A DNA stretch of 64,000 nt, taken from JAQVIJ01 sp041287365. GTDB lineage: Bacteria; Desulfobacterota; Dissulfuribacteria; Dissulfuribacterales; DYLC01. A model generated the notes under the pieces. The model saw nothing but the letters and a program-made list of their open reading frames with translations. It was not told the origin of the DNA and did no database searches. Location of the stretch: positions 286,330 to 350,329 of the forward strand of contig JBEULL010000004.1 in assembly GCA_041287365.1 (NCBI GenBank), read 5' to 3'. Position numbers and translations under genes: made by a program. Positions 7,105 to 14,523 of the stretch are shown here, one piece after another (the stretch's first letter is position 1; every line of letters begins with the position of its first letter).

Positions 7105-7571
7105 TCATTTTTTGAGGGTTATGGGCGTGTCAACAATGCCCGCATAAAATACGATGAGCTCGGCTGGTTCATTGCCTTCATTTTTGTCATAATGTCATTT
7201 ATCTACAACTTCGATGATGGAATCGCCGGTTTTTAGATTGAGTATCTCATTTTTTCAGTGATGACGGTTAATTCTTCGCGCAGCAACACCCCTGCATTGA
7301 TTATGGGGTGTTTATGCATCTGTAATTGAACGCCTGGTTGAATTTTGATTTTCAGAATGGTTATCTCAGGAACGCCTGATGAATAGGTAGGTAGTTTGGC
7401 GCCATTCCAGCTTGAGTTTGTTTTTGCCAATACATCTATCAGGACGCCGTTTTGCTCTTCCGCTCGGGCTGTGTTTGCCATTAGTATAAGCAACAATATG
7501 ATGAGCCTGTTTTTTTTATCACATTCATATATTGACTCCATTGCTCGGCGATTGATGTGCGATGTTGTCAC
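7105..7571 (-). pseudogene. Exported cupin-domain protein, broken by frameshift and stop
   Basis: The N-terminal 112 codons hold a hydrophobic signal segment (LIILLLILMANTARA) and the first half of a small cupin: LKIKIQPGVQLQMHKHP with the metal-ligand histidines. At an A-run after VITEK the frame breaks; restoring one A gives NEILNLKTGDSIIEVVDK, then a TGA, then HYDKNEGNEPAELIVFYAG to TGA at 7105. The expected residue at the internal TGA is tryptophan (KWHYG in relatives). Two lesions make a decayed gene more likely than a sequencing slip or recoding. Function of this cupin group is unknown. The lesions lie next to the oxidoreductase gamma gene. Confidence 0.75.
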
Positions 7572-7774
7572 GGATTAAATGTCTTGGATTTTATGAGCGC
7601 TTTTATGTCGCATTTTTTATTGTTTATTTTTAATTTAAACTCGTAGCCATGGATGTGCAAGTTATGCAATGGCAGGTTTCTGTAAAATGACGGAGTGCAA
7701 TTCAAGAGATTTTGTGTTAAAGAATTCTCATTCAGATATTGCAATTAAATGGTATAAACTGGAGGAAATTGAGG

Positions 7775-8146
7775 ATGCCCATGCGTGCCAAGGAAAACAG
7801 GCGATACAGGCGGATATACTTTGATCCAGCGGATTGGATGATGGCCACATTTGAACCCTTGAAATCGGGTGAGCCGCCGTTTCATGGACGGCTTATGAAT
7901 ATTTCTATAAACGGTCTGGCCTTTCAGCTGGTGGGCAATATCCAACTGCATGTCGGAGATATATTGATGCTTACACATCTGGAAGGCAGATTGCCGATCA
8001 CTTTCAGCGGCAGATTGCAATTACAGGTCAAGTGGATTATGGCCAATGCCTTTTTCGAACACCCTGCTATCGGCTGCGAATTTATCAATCCGCCTTGCGA
8101 GTTTACAGATAGACTGGGTAATTTTATCTATAATGAGGTTAAGTGA
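7775..8146 (+). CDS. PilZ-domain protein
   Basis: 123 residues. The N-terminal RRYRR-type basic motif and NISINGLAF (N-x-S-x-x-G) are the two c-di-GMP-contact elements of PilZ; EHPAIGCEFINP closes the barrel. The start at 7775 has GGAGG nine bases upstream; an in-frame TTG at 7739 has none. The next gene starts at its stop codon, so the pair forms a translationally coupled unit. c-di-GMP binding is likely from the motifs but the target process is unknown. Confidence 0.8.
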   Translation: MPMRAKENRRYRRIYFDPADWMMATFEPLKSGEPPFHGRLMNISINGLAFQLVGNIQLHVGDILMLTHLEGRLPITFSGRLQLQVKWIMANAFFEHPAIGCEFINPPCEFTDRLGNFIYNEVK

Positions 8147-9192
8147 CAGGCATGGATACTATCCTTTTCATTATAGAAAACGATACGCAATGTTTGAATG
8201 AATTTGATAAAATAAAAACATTATATGATAATTATCGAGTAGTCTCAGTTGTCAGACATGAGAATGTTATAGATGAGATATCCCAGCAGGATGCCAAGAT
8301 TATAATAGTATGTATTCCGGACATAAAGACCTATGATTTCAATTTTATTCTCAAACTCACGGAAAGCAAATCGGACATACCTGTCATAGCGGTCACCGAT
8401 ACAGACATGCCTGTGACCACACTGGCTGAACGGTATGATTGTTTTCGTTTTCTATCTACCCCAGACCTATTGGAAAATGCCATTTCAGAGGCCATCGAGG
8501 CCACTCAAAAAGGCTATATTTCCGGAGTATCGCTACAGATCGCCTTGCAGATGATAGAGTTGGAGTCCAAGACCTGCCTCATTACCGTCAAGTCAGAGAA
8601 TGGAACCGGCATACTGTTTTTCAAGAACGGCGAGCTGTTCGACGCAAAATTAGGCCAGTTATCAGGTAAGGAAGCCGCTCTGGAGATAGTATCTTGGGGC
8701 AATGCCTTTCTGGAATTTCAAAATTTCTGCCCCAAAAAGCAAAAAAATATCGATACCCCTTTGACCTTTTTGCTGCTGGAGGCATCCCGTCAAAAAGATG
8801 AAGAGATGGAATTGCCGAAAGAGCCTAATGGGGAGGAACTGGAATCACCGTATGAAGCGGCAGAGTCAGAAGGCAGACTGGTTCAGGATGCCTCATCTAC
8901 GGAATTGTCGAGTGTGGATGCCATGGATTTTGATCGCAGGAGCACCTCGCTTTCTTATGAAGATATCATGGTAGGGCCGTTCGCTTCACAATTAAACGAG
9001 ATTCAAAAGGCATTCGTACGTGCTATCGGCCCCATTGCCAAGAATATTTTCAAACGTCATGTGGAAGAGTGGGCGCGTGACAATGCACTTATGGTGGAAA
9101 ATTTGACACATCTGACAGATATGTTGTGTACGGAGTTGGATGAAGAAGAATTGATAGTGGATTTCAGAAAGGCTGTCAAAAAGATTTTGTGA
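8143..9192 (+). CDS. Receiver-like / PATAN (DUF4388) signalling protein
   Basis: 349 residues from a GTG that overlaps the PilZ stop codon, with GAGG four bases upstream; an ATG at 8152 is the alternative. Residues 1-120 look like a degenerate response-regulator receiver (ILFIIENDTQ, KIIIVCIPDI, IPVIAVTDTDMP, FRFLSTP) without a clear phosphate-accepting aspartate. Residues 130-205 match PATAN/DUF4388 (MIELESKTCLITV, GILFFKNGELFDAKLG, EIVSW). A Glu/Ser-rich linker follows, then a helical C-terminal module (FVRAIGPIAKNIFKRHVEEWA). Such proteins serve in gliding, pilus or two-component networks. Coupling to a PilZ protein suggests c-di-GMP output; this is inference. Confidence 0.7.
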   Translation: MTGMDTILFIIENDTQCLNEFDKIKTLYDNYRVVSVVRHENVIDEISQQDAKIIIVCIPDIKTYDFNFILKLTESKSDIPVIAVTDTDMPVTTLAERYDCFRFLSTPDLLENAISEAIEATQKGYISGVSLQIALQMIELESKTCLITVKSENGTGILFFKNGELFDAKLGQLSGKEAALEIVSWGNAFLEFQNFCPKKQKNIDTPLTFLLLEASRQKDEEMELPKEPNGEELESPYEAAESEGRLVQDASSTELSSVDAMDFDRRSTSLSYEDIMVGPFASQLNEIQKAFVRAIGPIAKNIFKRHVEEWARDNALMVENLTHLTDMLCTELDEEELIVDFRKAVKKIL

Positions 9193-9224
9193 CACGTATA
9201 GAACAAACAAAAAGGTAGTTGTCC

Positions 9225-9268
9225 ACAAAAAAGAGGATGTCCTGTTGCATGGACATCCTCTTTTTTGT
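9225..9268. terminator. Bidirectional intrinsic terminator
   Basis: Perfect 18-bp inverted repeat: ACAAAAAAGAGGATGTCC, 8-base loop, then its exact complement ending TTTTTTGT. It has a T-run on either strand and lies between the convergent genes ending at 9192 and 9286, so it can stop transcription from both sides. Confidence 0.93.
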
Positions 9269-9285
9269 GATACGTGGCATTGACA

Positions 9286-10746
9286 TTAAAATTTGCAGTC
9301 CAACAACATGTAAACATCCTGCAATGTTTCATCGCTCTTTTGCGGGCTGCCTACATGAATACCGCTGAATGTATAATTATAATCTATGTATGTATATCCA
9401 AATCTTGCGAATAGGTTCTTGTTGAACGGCTGAATGTAGTAGAAGTCATATACATTACCTCGTGTGGCCAATTTATTGTAGAACTCTATGCTCGATTGAG
9501 TGAATGAGAACCAGTCCTTGCTGCCGTGATTGTACTCGAATCCTAGTTTGGGGTTGTTCAACATTTCAAACGGCATCGTATATACCAGGCCGGCGTACAA
9601 AGCCCAGCCTGTCTTGGAATCCCGACCGTCGTTGGAGAGCAGTCCACCCCTGAACAGCGGCTGACCATTGAAGGTTATCAAAGCGGTTTTGCCGTTTGGA
9701 TGACTGACATCCATGCCAAAGGACAGAAATGCATCAAAACCGGATTTCATTATGTCCTGTGCCTGCACGTGGGCGCCGAAGATGTCCATATCTCCGAGAT
9801 TGACGCTTGCATTCATGGGCATGTCAACCATATCCCATGCACGTACATAGCTGAAAACCATCAGGCTGTTGGAAAGAGATGGTACCTGGCTTTCAAAAAA
9901 CACGCCCAATAGATTTGTATCCTTTAAGCCCCAGCCGGAATCCCTGTAATTGGCGAAATCGTCGTCATCTTGATAACCCTTGCCATAAGCAAATCGAAGG
10001 CCGGAGTCTTTCCATCCGATATAACGCTCAAGACCGACAGTTGCTACTATACCGTCCGCTTCGCCGTCAAAAAGAAGTGATGGATATGTGGACTGACGAG
10101 GACGATTTTCTCGGAATTCAACAGGAGGTCCTTCGGTGGATGGCTGGCGCCCGAAGGTGATGGCCAGAGGTACCGGCATGTTGGGCACTGTCCAGTCCAC
10201 ATAGGCGCGTTCGAAATTTACGTTTGTAGAAGAGGCGGCATGACCGCGATTGAAGTCGGTGTAGAAAAAGGGGTTGTCGCTGTCGGCCCAGTTCTTGGTG
10301 ACCGCAAGACGGCCATGGAATAGGAGTTCCTTAGAGATTTCAGCATCCATGTTGATTCTGAAGCGGCTGCTCCAGTGATTGTCGTTGTGATCCCGTGTCT
10401 CTCCAAGAGGAGTCATATAGTTTTTATCATAAAAGTTGTCCACCCTTGTGCGAATTTCTGCGCCCAGATTGAGACGGTCTTTAAGGGTTTTGGTTTCAAC
10501 TCGATCCATGGCATCGTATAGATCGTCTATCTGTTTTTTGACAGTCCCTGAAGCGGCTGCCTCCTTCGGCTTGCTTTCCAACTGTTCTACCCTTTTTTGC
10601 AGAGTATCGAGACGTTCGATAATCGCTTTATATGTATCCGCAGGTATGGTTACGGTCTGCTCTGCCGTTGCCACCGATGGAATGATCGCCGAACCAATCC
10701 CAAACACGGATGCCAATCCCAAAACTGATACCGTCAAACGGTTCAT
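9286..10746 (-). CDS. Outer-membrane beta-barrel protein, DUF3373-like
   Basis: 486 residues. A signal peptide (SVLGLASVFGIGSAIIPSVATA) is followed by a coiled-coil segment around 30-95 (YKAIIERLDTLQKRVEQLESK and DDLYDAMDRVETKTLKD). The rest is rich in alternating aromatic strands with porin-like pieces (SSRFRINMDAEIS, ITFGRQPS, DGIVATVGLERYIG) and ends with phenylalanine (LLDCKF), the usual outer-membrane insertion signal. The overall layout resembles the uncharacterised DUF3373 family of Desulfobacterota. AAGGAGGG precedes the start. A monoheme cytochrome gene lies upstream on the same strand, about 110 bases away. Transport substrate, if any, is unknown. Confidence 0.75.
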   Translation of the reverse strand: MNRLTVSVLGLASVFGIGSAIIPSVATAEQTVTIPADTYKAIIERLDTLQKRVEQLESKPKEAAASGTVKKQIDDLYDAMDRVETKTLKDRLNLGAEIRTRVDNFYDKNYMTPLGETRDHNDNHWSSRFRINMDAEISKELLFHGRLAVTKNWADSDNPFFYTDFNRGHAASSTNVNFERAYVDWTVPNMPVPLAITFGRQPSTEGPPVEFRENRPRQSTYPSLLFDGEADGIVATVGLERYIGWKDSGLRFAYGKGYQDDDDFANYRDSGWGLKDTNLLGVFFESQVPSLSNSLMVFSYVRAWDMVDMPMNASVNLGDMDIFGAHVQAQDIMKSGFDAFLSFGMDVSHPNGKTALITFNGQPLFRGGLLSNDGRDSKTGWALYAGLVYTMPFEMLNNPKLGFEYNHGSKDWFSFTQSSIEFYNKLATRGNVYDFYYIQPFNKNLFARFGYTYIDYNYTFSGIHVGSPQKSDETLQDVYMLLDCKF

Positions 10747-10858
10747 AACTACCCTCCTTAATATGACAAATTCTTATAAACAATAATAAAACTGAAAAAC
10801 CAACAGACTCAACATATATATCTTGTGCCGCCTAATGATATTCTTTAGACCGCTTATA

Positions 10859-11164
10859 TTATTTAGGTATGATAGCTGCGGCAGGCTGTTCACTGTCAGC
10901 TGCATGCGATACCAGGAAATCTACGATTTTTGCCATGTCCTGTGGTGAAATGTTTGAGATATCCACAGGATGTCGTGATCTCTCGAAGTATTTTTTCCAT
11001 ACAGCTCCAGCCTTTTCTCCAGGGTTGATTACGGCAGCGGAACCGTCTTTTTTGTGACAACTGCCACACTTGGACAGGAATAAATCCTGATCACCGGCGG
11101 CCATTACATCCATGCCGGCCATCAGAAAGGCACTCGCCATGAGACTGACCATGAATTTTCGCAT
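10859..11164 (-). CDS. Periplasmic monoheme cytochrome c
   Basis: 101 residues with a signal peptide (MRKFMVSLMASAFLMAGMDVMAA) and one c-type heme site CGSCH at 33-37. The distal methionine may be M in SPQDMAKIVDFLV. The ATG at 11164 is chosen because GGAGG lies eight bases upstream; the longer reading from 11221 would push the signal peptide inward. Small class-I-like cytochromes of this kind carry electrons in the periplasm of sulfate reducers. The neighbouring outer-membrane protein gene is on the same strand. Confidence 0.85.
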   Translation of the reverse strand: MRKFMVSLMASAFLMAGMDVMAAGDQDLFLSKCGSCHKKDGSAAVINPGEKAGAVWKKYFERSRHPVDISNISPQDMAKIVDFLVSHAADSEQPAAAIIPK

Positions 11165-11474
11165 TCGACACACCTCCACCCCGTTGTTCTTTGTTATTCT
11201 TGCAGTATATAAGGAAATCAAAAAATACGCCGGGCAAGACAGCCAGACAATATAACAGGTTTAATAATGTTGTCCCGTCCGGTGCCGACGATATCTTTTT
11301 GATTTAATAATATAGGAAAAAAGATTGTGCAATAGATAATTATCTGTAAGGCCGTGATAATTTATTCATATAAGGCTGGCTGTTGGCACCAGTCTGTTTT
11401 ACTGCGACATCCTATTGTCTTTTTGTGTTTTTTTGTTTTATTATAAAAAACAATTTTCATAAGGGGAGACCTGT

Positions 11475-12347
11475 ATGGGAATCGGCAAACGTTTCGGTAT
11501 ACTTTTGGGGGCGATCAGTTTTTTGGTTTTGACAGTCATAAGCATTGCCACGTATTGGATGAGTATCAACAATGCCAAAATGGCAGCCGAGGAGAAAGGC
11601 GAATTGATATTTCTGTACCAGCTCGCATCCCTTGACTATTTTATGCAGAAGCAGATACCTCTTGCCATGGAACTATTGGAAAAGGATCGTTTTTATCCTG
11701 AACTCATGTCAGGTTTTGCTGCATCACGCTGGATACATGAAAATTTCAAGGCATATATGCCCGCTTATGAAATAAAATATGCCAGCCTGAACCCATTGCG
11801 CAAGGAAAATGCAGCCAATCCGGAAGAAGCTCGTATCATTCAGGAGTTCAAGGCGCAATCCGAACTGAAACAACAGAAGGGTTTCATGGAATCGAAGAAT
11901 AAAGGCCGTCTTTATTTTTTGGCGAGGCCTATTCCGGTGAAGGCCGATTGTCTTAAATGCCATGGCTCTCCCGTGGATGCCCCCAAGGATCAAGTTGCAA
12001 TATACGGTTCGACTCATGGCTATAATTGGAAGAAGGATGATGTGCTGTCGATGTTTATAGTCTATATTCCGTTTGAACAGGTCTTGATCGATGCCAGGTA
12101 CAACGCCTTCAAGATATTCGGTCTCGGCGCAGCCATTTTACTGGTGGCCATTCTGATTATCAGTTTAACATTGAACAAGACCATCATAAGGCCCATAGTA
12201 GATCTGAGCAAGCGGGCTGAGGAAATAAGTATGGGTGAAAAACTGGACGAAAAGATAGTATATCCAGGCAAAGATGAGATATCTGAGCTGGCGAAATCCA
12301 TAAATAGATTGAGAATCAGTATAAATAAAATGCAGAAGATGTTATAG
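11475..12347 (+). CDS. c-type heme (Tll0287-like/DUF3365) sensor with HAMP, no output domain
   Basis: 290 residues: a transmembrane helix at 8-29, a periplasmic domain of about 180 residues, a second helix near 213-233 and a HAMP domain from about 234 to the end. The periplasmic domain carries CLKCH at 159-163, a single c-type heme site, in the context YFLARPIPVKADCLKCHG typical of DUF3365/Tll0287-like redox sensors. The protein stops right after HAMP (NRLRISINKMQKML), so no kinase, cyclase or methyl-accepting domain is attached. Start ATG follows AGGGGAG. The TPR gene begins 8 bases later, so the signal may be passed to a separate partner. Confidence 0.82.
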   Translation: MGIGKRFGILLGAISFLVLTVISIATYWMSINNAKMAAEEKGELIFLYQLASLDYFMQKQIPLAMELLEKDRFYPELMSGFAASRWIHENFKAYMPAYEIKYASLNPLRKENAANPEEARIIQEFKAQSELKQQKGFMESKNKGRLYFLARPIPVKADCLKCHGSPVDAPKDQVAIYGSTHGYNWKKDDVLSMFIVYIPFEQVLIDARYNAFKIFGLGAAILLVAILIISLTLNKTIIRPIVDLSKRAEEISMGEKLDEKIVYPGKDEISELAKSINRLRISINKMQKML

Positions 12348-12355
12348 GAGGAAGC

Positions 12356-13042
12356 ATGTTAAGAAAAATAATTCTTATAGTTTATACATTTTTAGTTGTC
12401 ATTTATATAACAACTCCAGACGTTATTGCTGCTGAATGTAAAGCTGTTATCAGTCAGGCTGAATCGGTAAGTTCATTACTGGAGAAAAATAAAATTCTGG
12501 AAAATGCAAGCGGACAGTGTGCTCAGGATCCTGAATGGAATTATGTTTATGCCTATTCCCTTGAACGATTGAGAAAGTATGTGGATGCTGCTAATCATTA
12601 TAAAAAAGCCATATCAATAGATAGCAAAAATTACAAATATTATGTGGGGCTTGGAGATGTTTTGAAAAATACAGGCAATTATGCCGATGCAGTTGATGCA
12701 TATAAAAATGCCATGCGATTAAATCCAAATGATCAGAGATTGGTCAAAGAATTGGAAACATTGACGCCGATGATACCAAAAAAAGAAGTATTTCCAGCGA
12801 AAATGCCTGAATCACAGGAGATAAAATCTAAAGAACCACCGGCACCAAAAGAGATTGAAAAACCAATAGAGAATATTGTAATAAGTTTTCAGCAGCCATA
12901 TGAGAAACAAATTTGTTCATTGAATGCTAATGATATAGAAAAACAAAAGAACTTATTAAGTATGATAGAGAAATATGCCAATGAAATGAAGCAAAAAAAC
13001 AGTATGGATATGAGCTATTTTACGCCATCAGGCAGTAAATAG
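12356..13042 (+). CDS. Exported TPR-repeat protein
   Basis: 228 residues with a signal peptide (ILIVYTFLVVIYITTPDVIA, cleavage before AECKA). Two to three tetratricopeptide repeats are clear: NYVYAYSLERLRKYVDAANH, YKYYVGLGDVLKNTGNYADA and the following AYKNAMRLNPNDQ. The C-terminal third is a Pro/Lys/Glu-rich stretch with no recognised domain. AGGAGG precedes the ATG. The gene is visibly more AT-rich than its neighbours, which may mean later acquisition or weak codon selection. It lies between the heme sensor and the MORN protein; an assembly or scaffold role in the periplasm is inferred. Confidence 0.8.
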   Translation: MLRKIILIVYTFLVVIYITTPDVIAAECKAVISQAESVSSLLEKNKILENASGQCAQDPEWNYVYAYSLERLRKYVDAANHYKKAISIDSKNYKYYVGLGDVLKNTGNYADAVDAYKNAMRLNPNDQRLVKELETLTPMIPKKEVFPAKMPESQEIKSKEPPAPKEIEKPIENIVISFQQPYEKQICSLNANDIEKQKNLLSMIEKYANEMKQKNSMDMSYFTPSGSK

Positions 13043-13062
13043 CAGGATGAAAGGAGAAAGAC

Positions 13063-14340
13063 ATGCTCAATAAAATGACTATTTGTTTAAGCATATTGAT
13101 AGTATTGAATATATATATGGCGAATGAAATTTTTGCAGATTGTGTTCAAGGAAATTGTATGGATGGTTACGGTGTCTTTGAATACAGCAACAGCAAGTAT
13201 CTAGGGGAGTGGAAGGATGGCAAGCGTGATGGGAAGGGTAAGAGAATCTATAATGACGGTTCATATTATGAAGGTGAATGGGTCAACGGCAGGGAGGATG
13301 GTTTCGGTATTTCAGTGGACGCTAACGGCGAAAAATATGAGGGGCAGTGGAAAAGGGGTAGCCGGAATGGAAACGGCTATCTGACATTGCAGGATGGTTC
13401 CAGGCATGCAGTGACCTATGAAAACGATGTGCTTGTCACAGAGGGTGTCAAGGCCATGGCAGGTGTAAAGGCATCCGGTGTCAGGCCAGCCTCGTCTGAA
13501 AAGGCATTGGTGCAGCAGAGTTATGCCGATGGCGGCTCATATTCAGGTGAGATGGCTGATGGTCTTTATCACGGGAAAGGCGTTCGAATTTTTGCCGATG
13601 GGGCGCGTTATGACGGCTACTGGGAACGGGGATTTCCATCAGGCAAGGGCATCATGACCTATCCTGATGGAACGGTGTATGATGGCGACTGGAAAAAAGG
13701 TGTGAAAAACGGTAGAGGGGCCTTTGTAACGGCTGACAAGACGAGATACGAGGGTGAGTTTGCCGACGGCCTTCCAAATGGTCAGGGACATTTCAAATAT
13801 GCGGATGGAACCAGTTATCAGGGCGATGTTGAAAATGGTATTCCTCATGGTGAGGGCAAGCAGGTGTATTTGAACGGTGATATATATCAAGGTCATTGGG
13901 AACATGGTAAAAAAACCGGCCAGGGTGTCTATGTCACAGCGGCTGGAATCCGCTATGAAGGTAAGTGGTTGGACGATTTGCCGGCAGGAGAGGGCGTTTT
14001 GGAGTGTGGAAACGGTATAAAGGTCTCCGGCCCCATAAAAAAGAATGAATTCGCTGGCGAGGTAGTGGTTACATATCCCGATGGCGACAGGTACTCCGGC
14101 AATATAAAAAATGGTCTAAGAAGCGGAAACGGCACATATCTTTTCAAGAACGGGCATAAATATTCGGGCGAATGGTCGGAAAACAGATTTGCTGGTGAAG
14201 GTGTGTATGTCTTTTCGGATGTCAGTAAGTTTATGGGTAAATTCAAAAATAATGTTGCGGAAGGCGACGGCATTTATATAGATGCAAGCGGTAAGAAATA
14301 TGTGGGCAGGTGGCATCAAAATCACCTGGTGAGCAGATAG
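13063..14340 (+). CDS. Exported MORN-repeat protein
   Basis: 425 residues with a signal peptide (ICLSILIVLNIYMANEIFA). Nearly the whole mature protein is about 14 to 16 MORN units of about 23 residues, for example YLGEWKDGKRDGKGKRIYND and YDGDWKKGVKNGRGAFVTAD, split by a non-repeat insert near residues 120-150. MORN repeats form elongated beta-hairpin sheets that bind membranes or proteins. AAGGAG precedes the start. It is third in a heme sensor-TPR-MORN run on one strand. Bacterial function is unknown; a cell-envelope scaffold is plausible. Confidence 0.9.
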   Translation: MLNKMTICLSILIVLNIYMANEIFADCVQGNCMDGYGVFEYSNSKYLGEWKDGKRDGKGKRIYNDGSYYEGEWVNGREDGFGISVDANGEKYEGQWKRGSRNGNGYLTLQDGSRHAVTYENDVLVTEGVKAMAGVKASGVRPASSEKALVQQSYADGGSYSGEMADGLYHGKGVRIFADGARYDGYWERGFPSGKGIMTYPDGTVYDGDWKKGVKNGRGAFVTADKTRYEGEFADGLPNGQGHFKYADGTSYQGDVENGIPHGEGKQVYLNGDIYQGHWEHGKKTGQGVYVTAAGIRYEGKWLDDLPAGEGVLECGNGIKVSGPIKKNEFAGEVVVTYPDGDRYSGNIKNGLRSGNGTYLFKNGHKYSGEWSENRFAGEGVYVFSDVSKFMGKFKNNVAEGDGIYIDASGKKYVGRWHQNHLVSR

Positions 14341-14400
14341 GGCAGTGGCCTTGCAGGTTATCCGCTGAGTGTTGTTGTATATCAGGTCGCATATCAGGGT

Positions 14401-14430
14401 TTGACAGCCTGCCGTGGTATCCTGTAATTT
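14401..14430 (+). promoter_or_regulatory. Candidate lon promoter
   Basis: TTGACA at 14401-14406, an 18-base spacer and TAATTT at 14425-14430, about 95 bases upstream of the lon ATG. A second TTGACA further downstream (near 14467) lacks a good -10. No heat-shock-sigma type sequence was recognised in the 183-base gap. Confidence 0.45.
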
Positions 14431-14523
14431 GGAACGAAAAATTCCGATGCGGCGTGCGGCTATCAGATTTGACATCTTTTCATAGCGGTGTCGGTCAATT
14501 CTTTAAATTAGGCGGTTCAATCC

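Noticed and set aside
7152..7154. UGA of the cupin gene read as selenocysteine
   Set aside because: Homologues have tryptophan, not cysteine, at this place, and a frameshift upstream shows the gene is broken.
13079..14340. CRISPR-like periodicity
   Set aside because: The repeated pattern at about 69 bases is the MORN protein repeat; units differ at the DNA level and there are no spacers.
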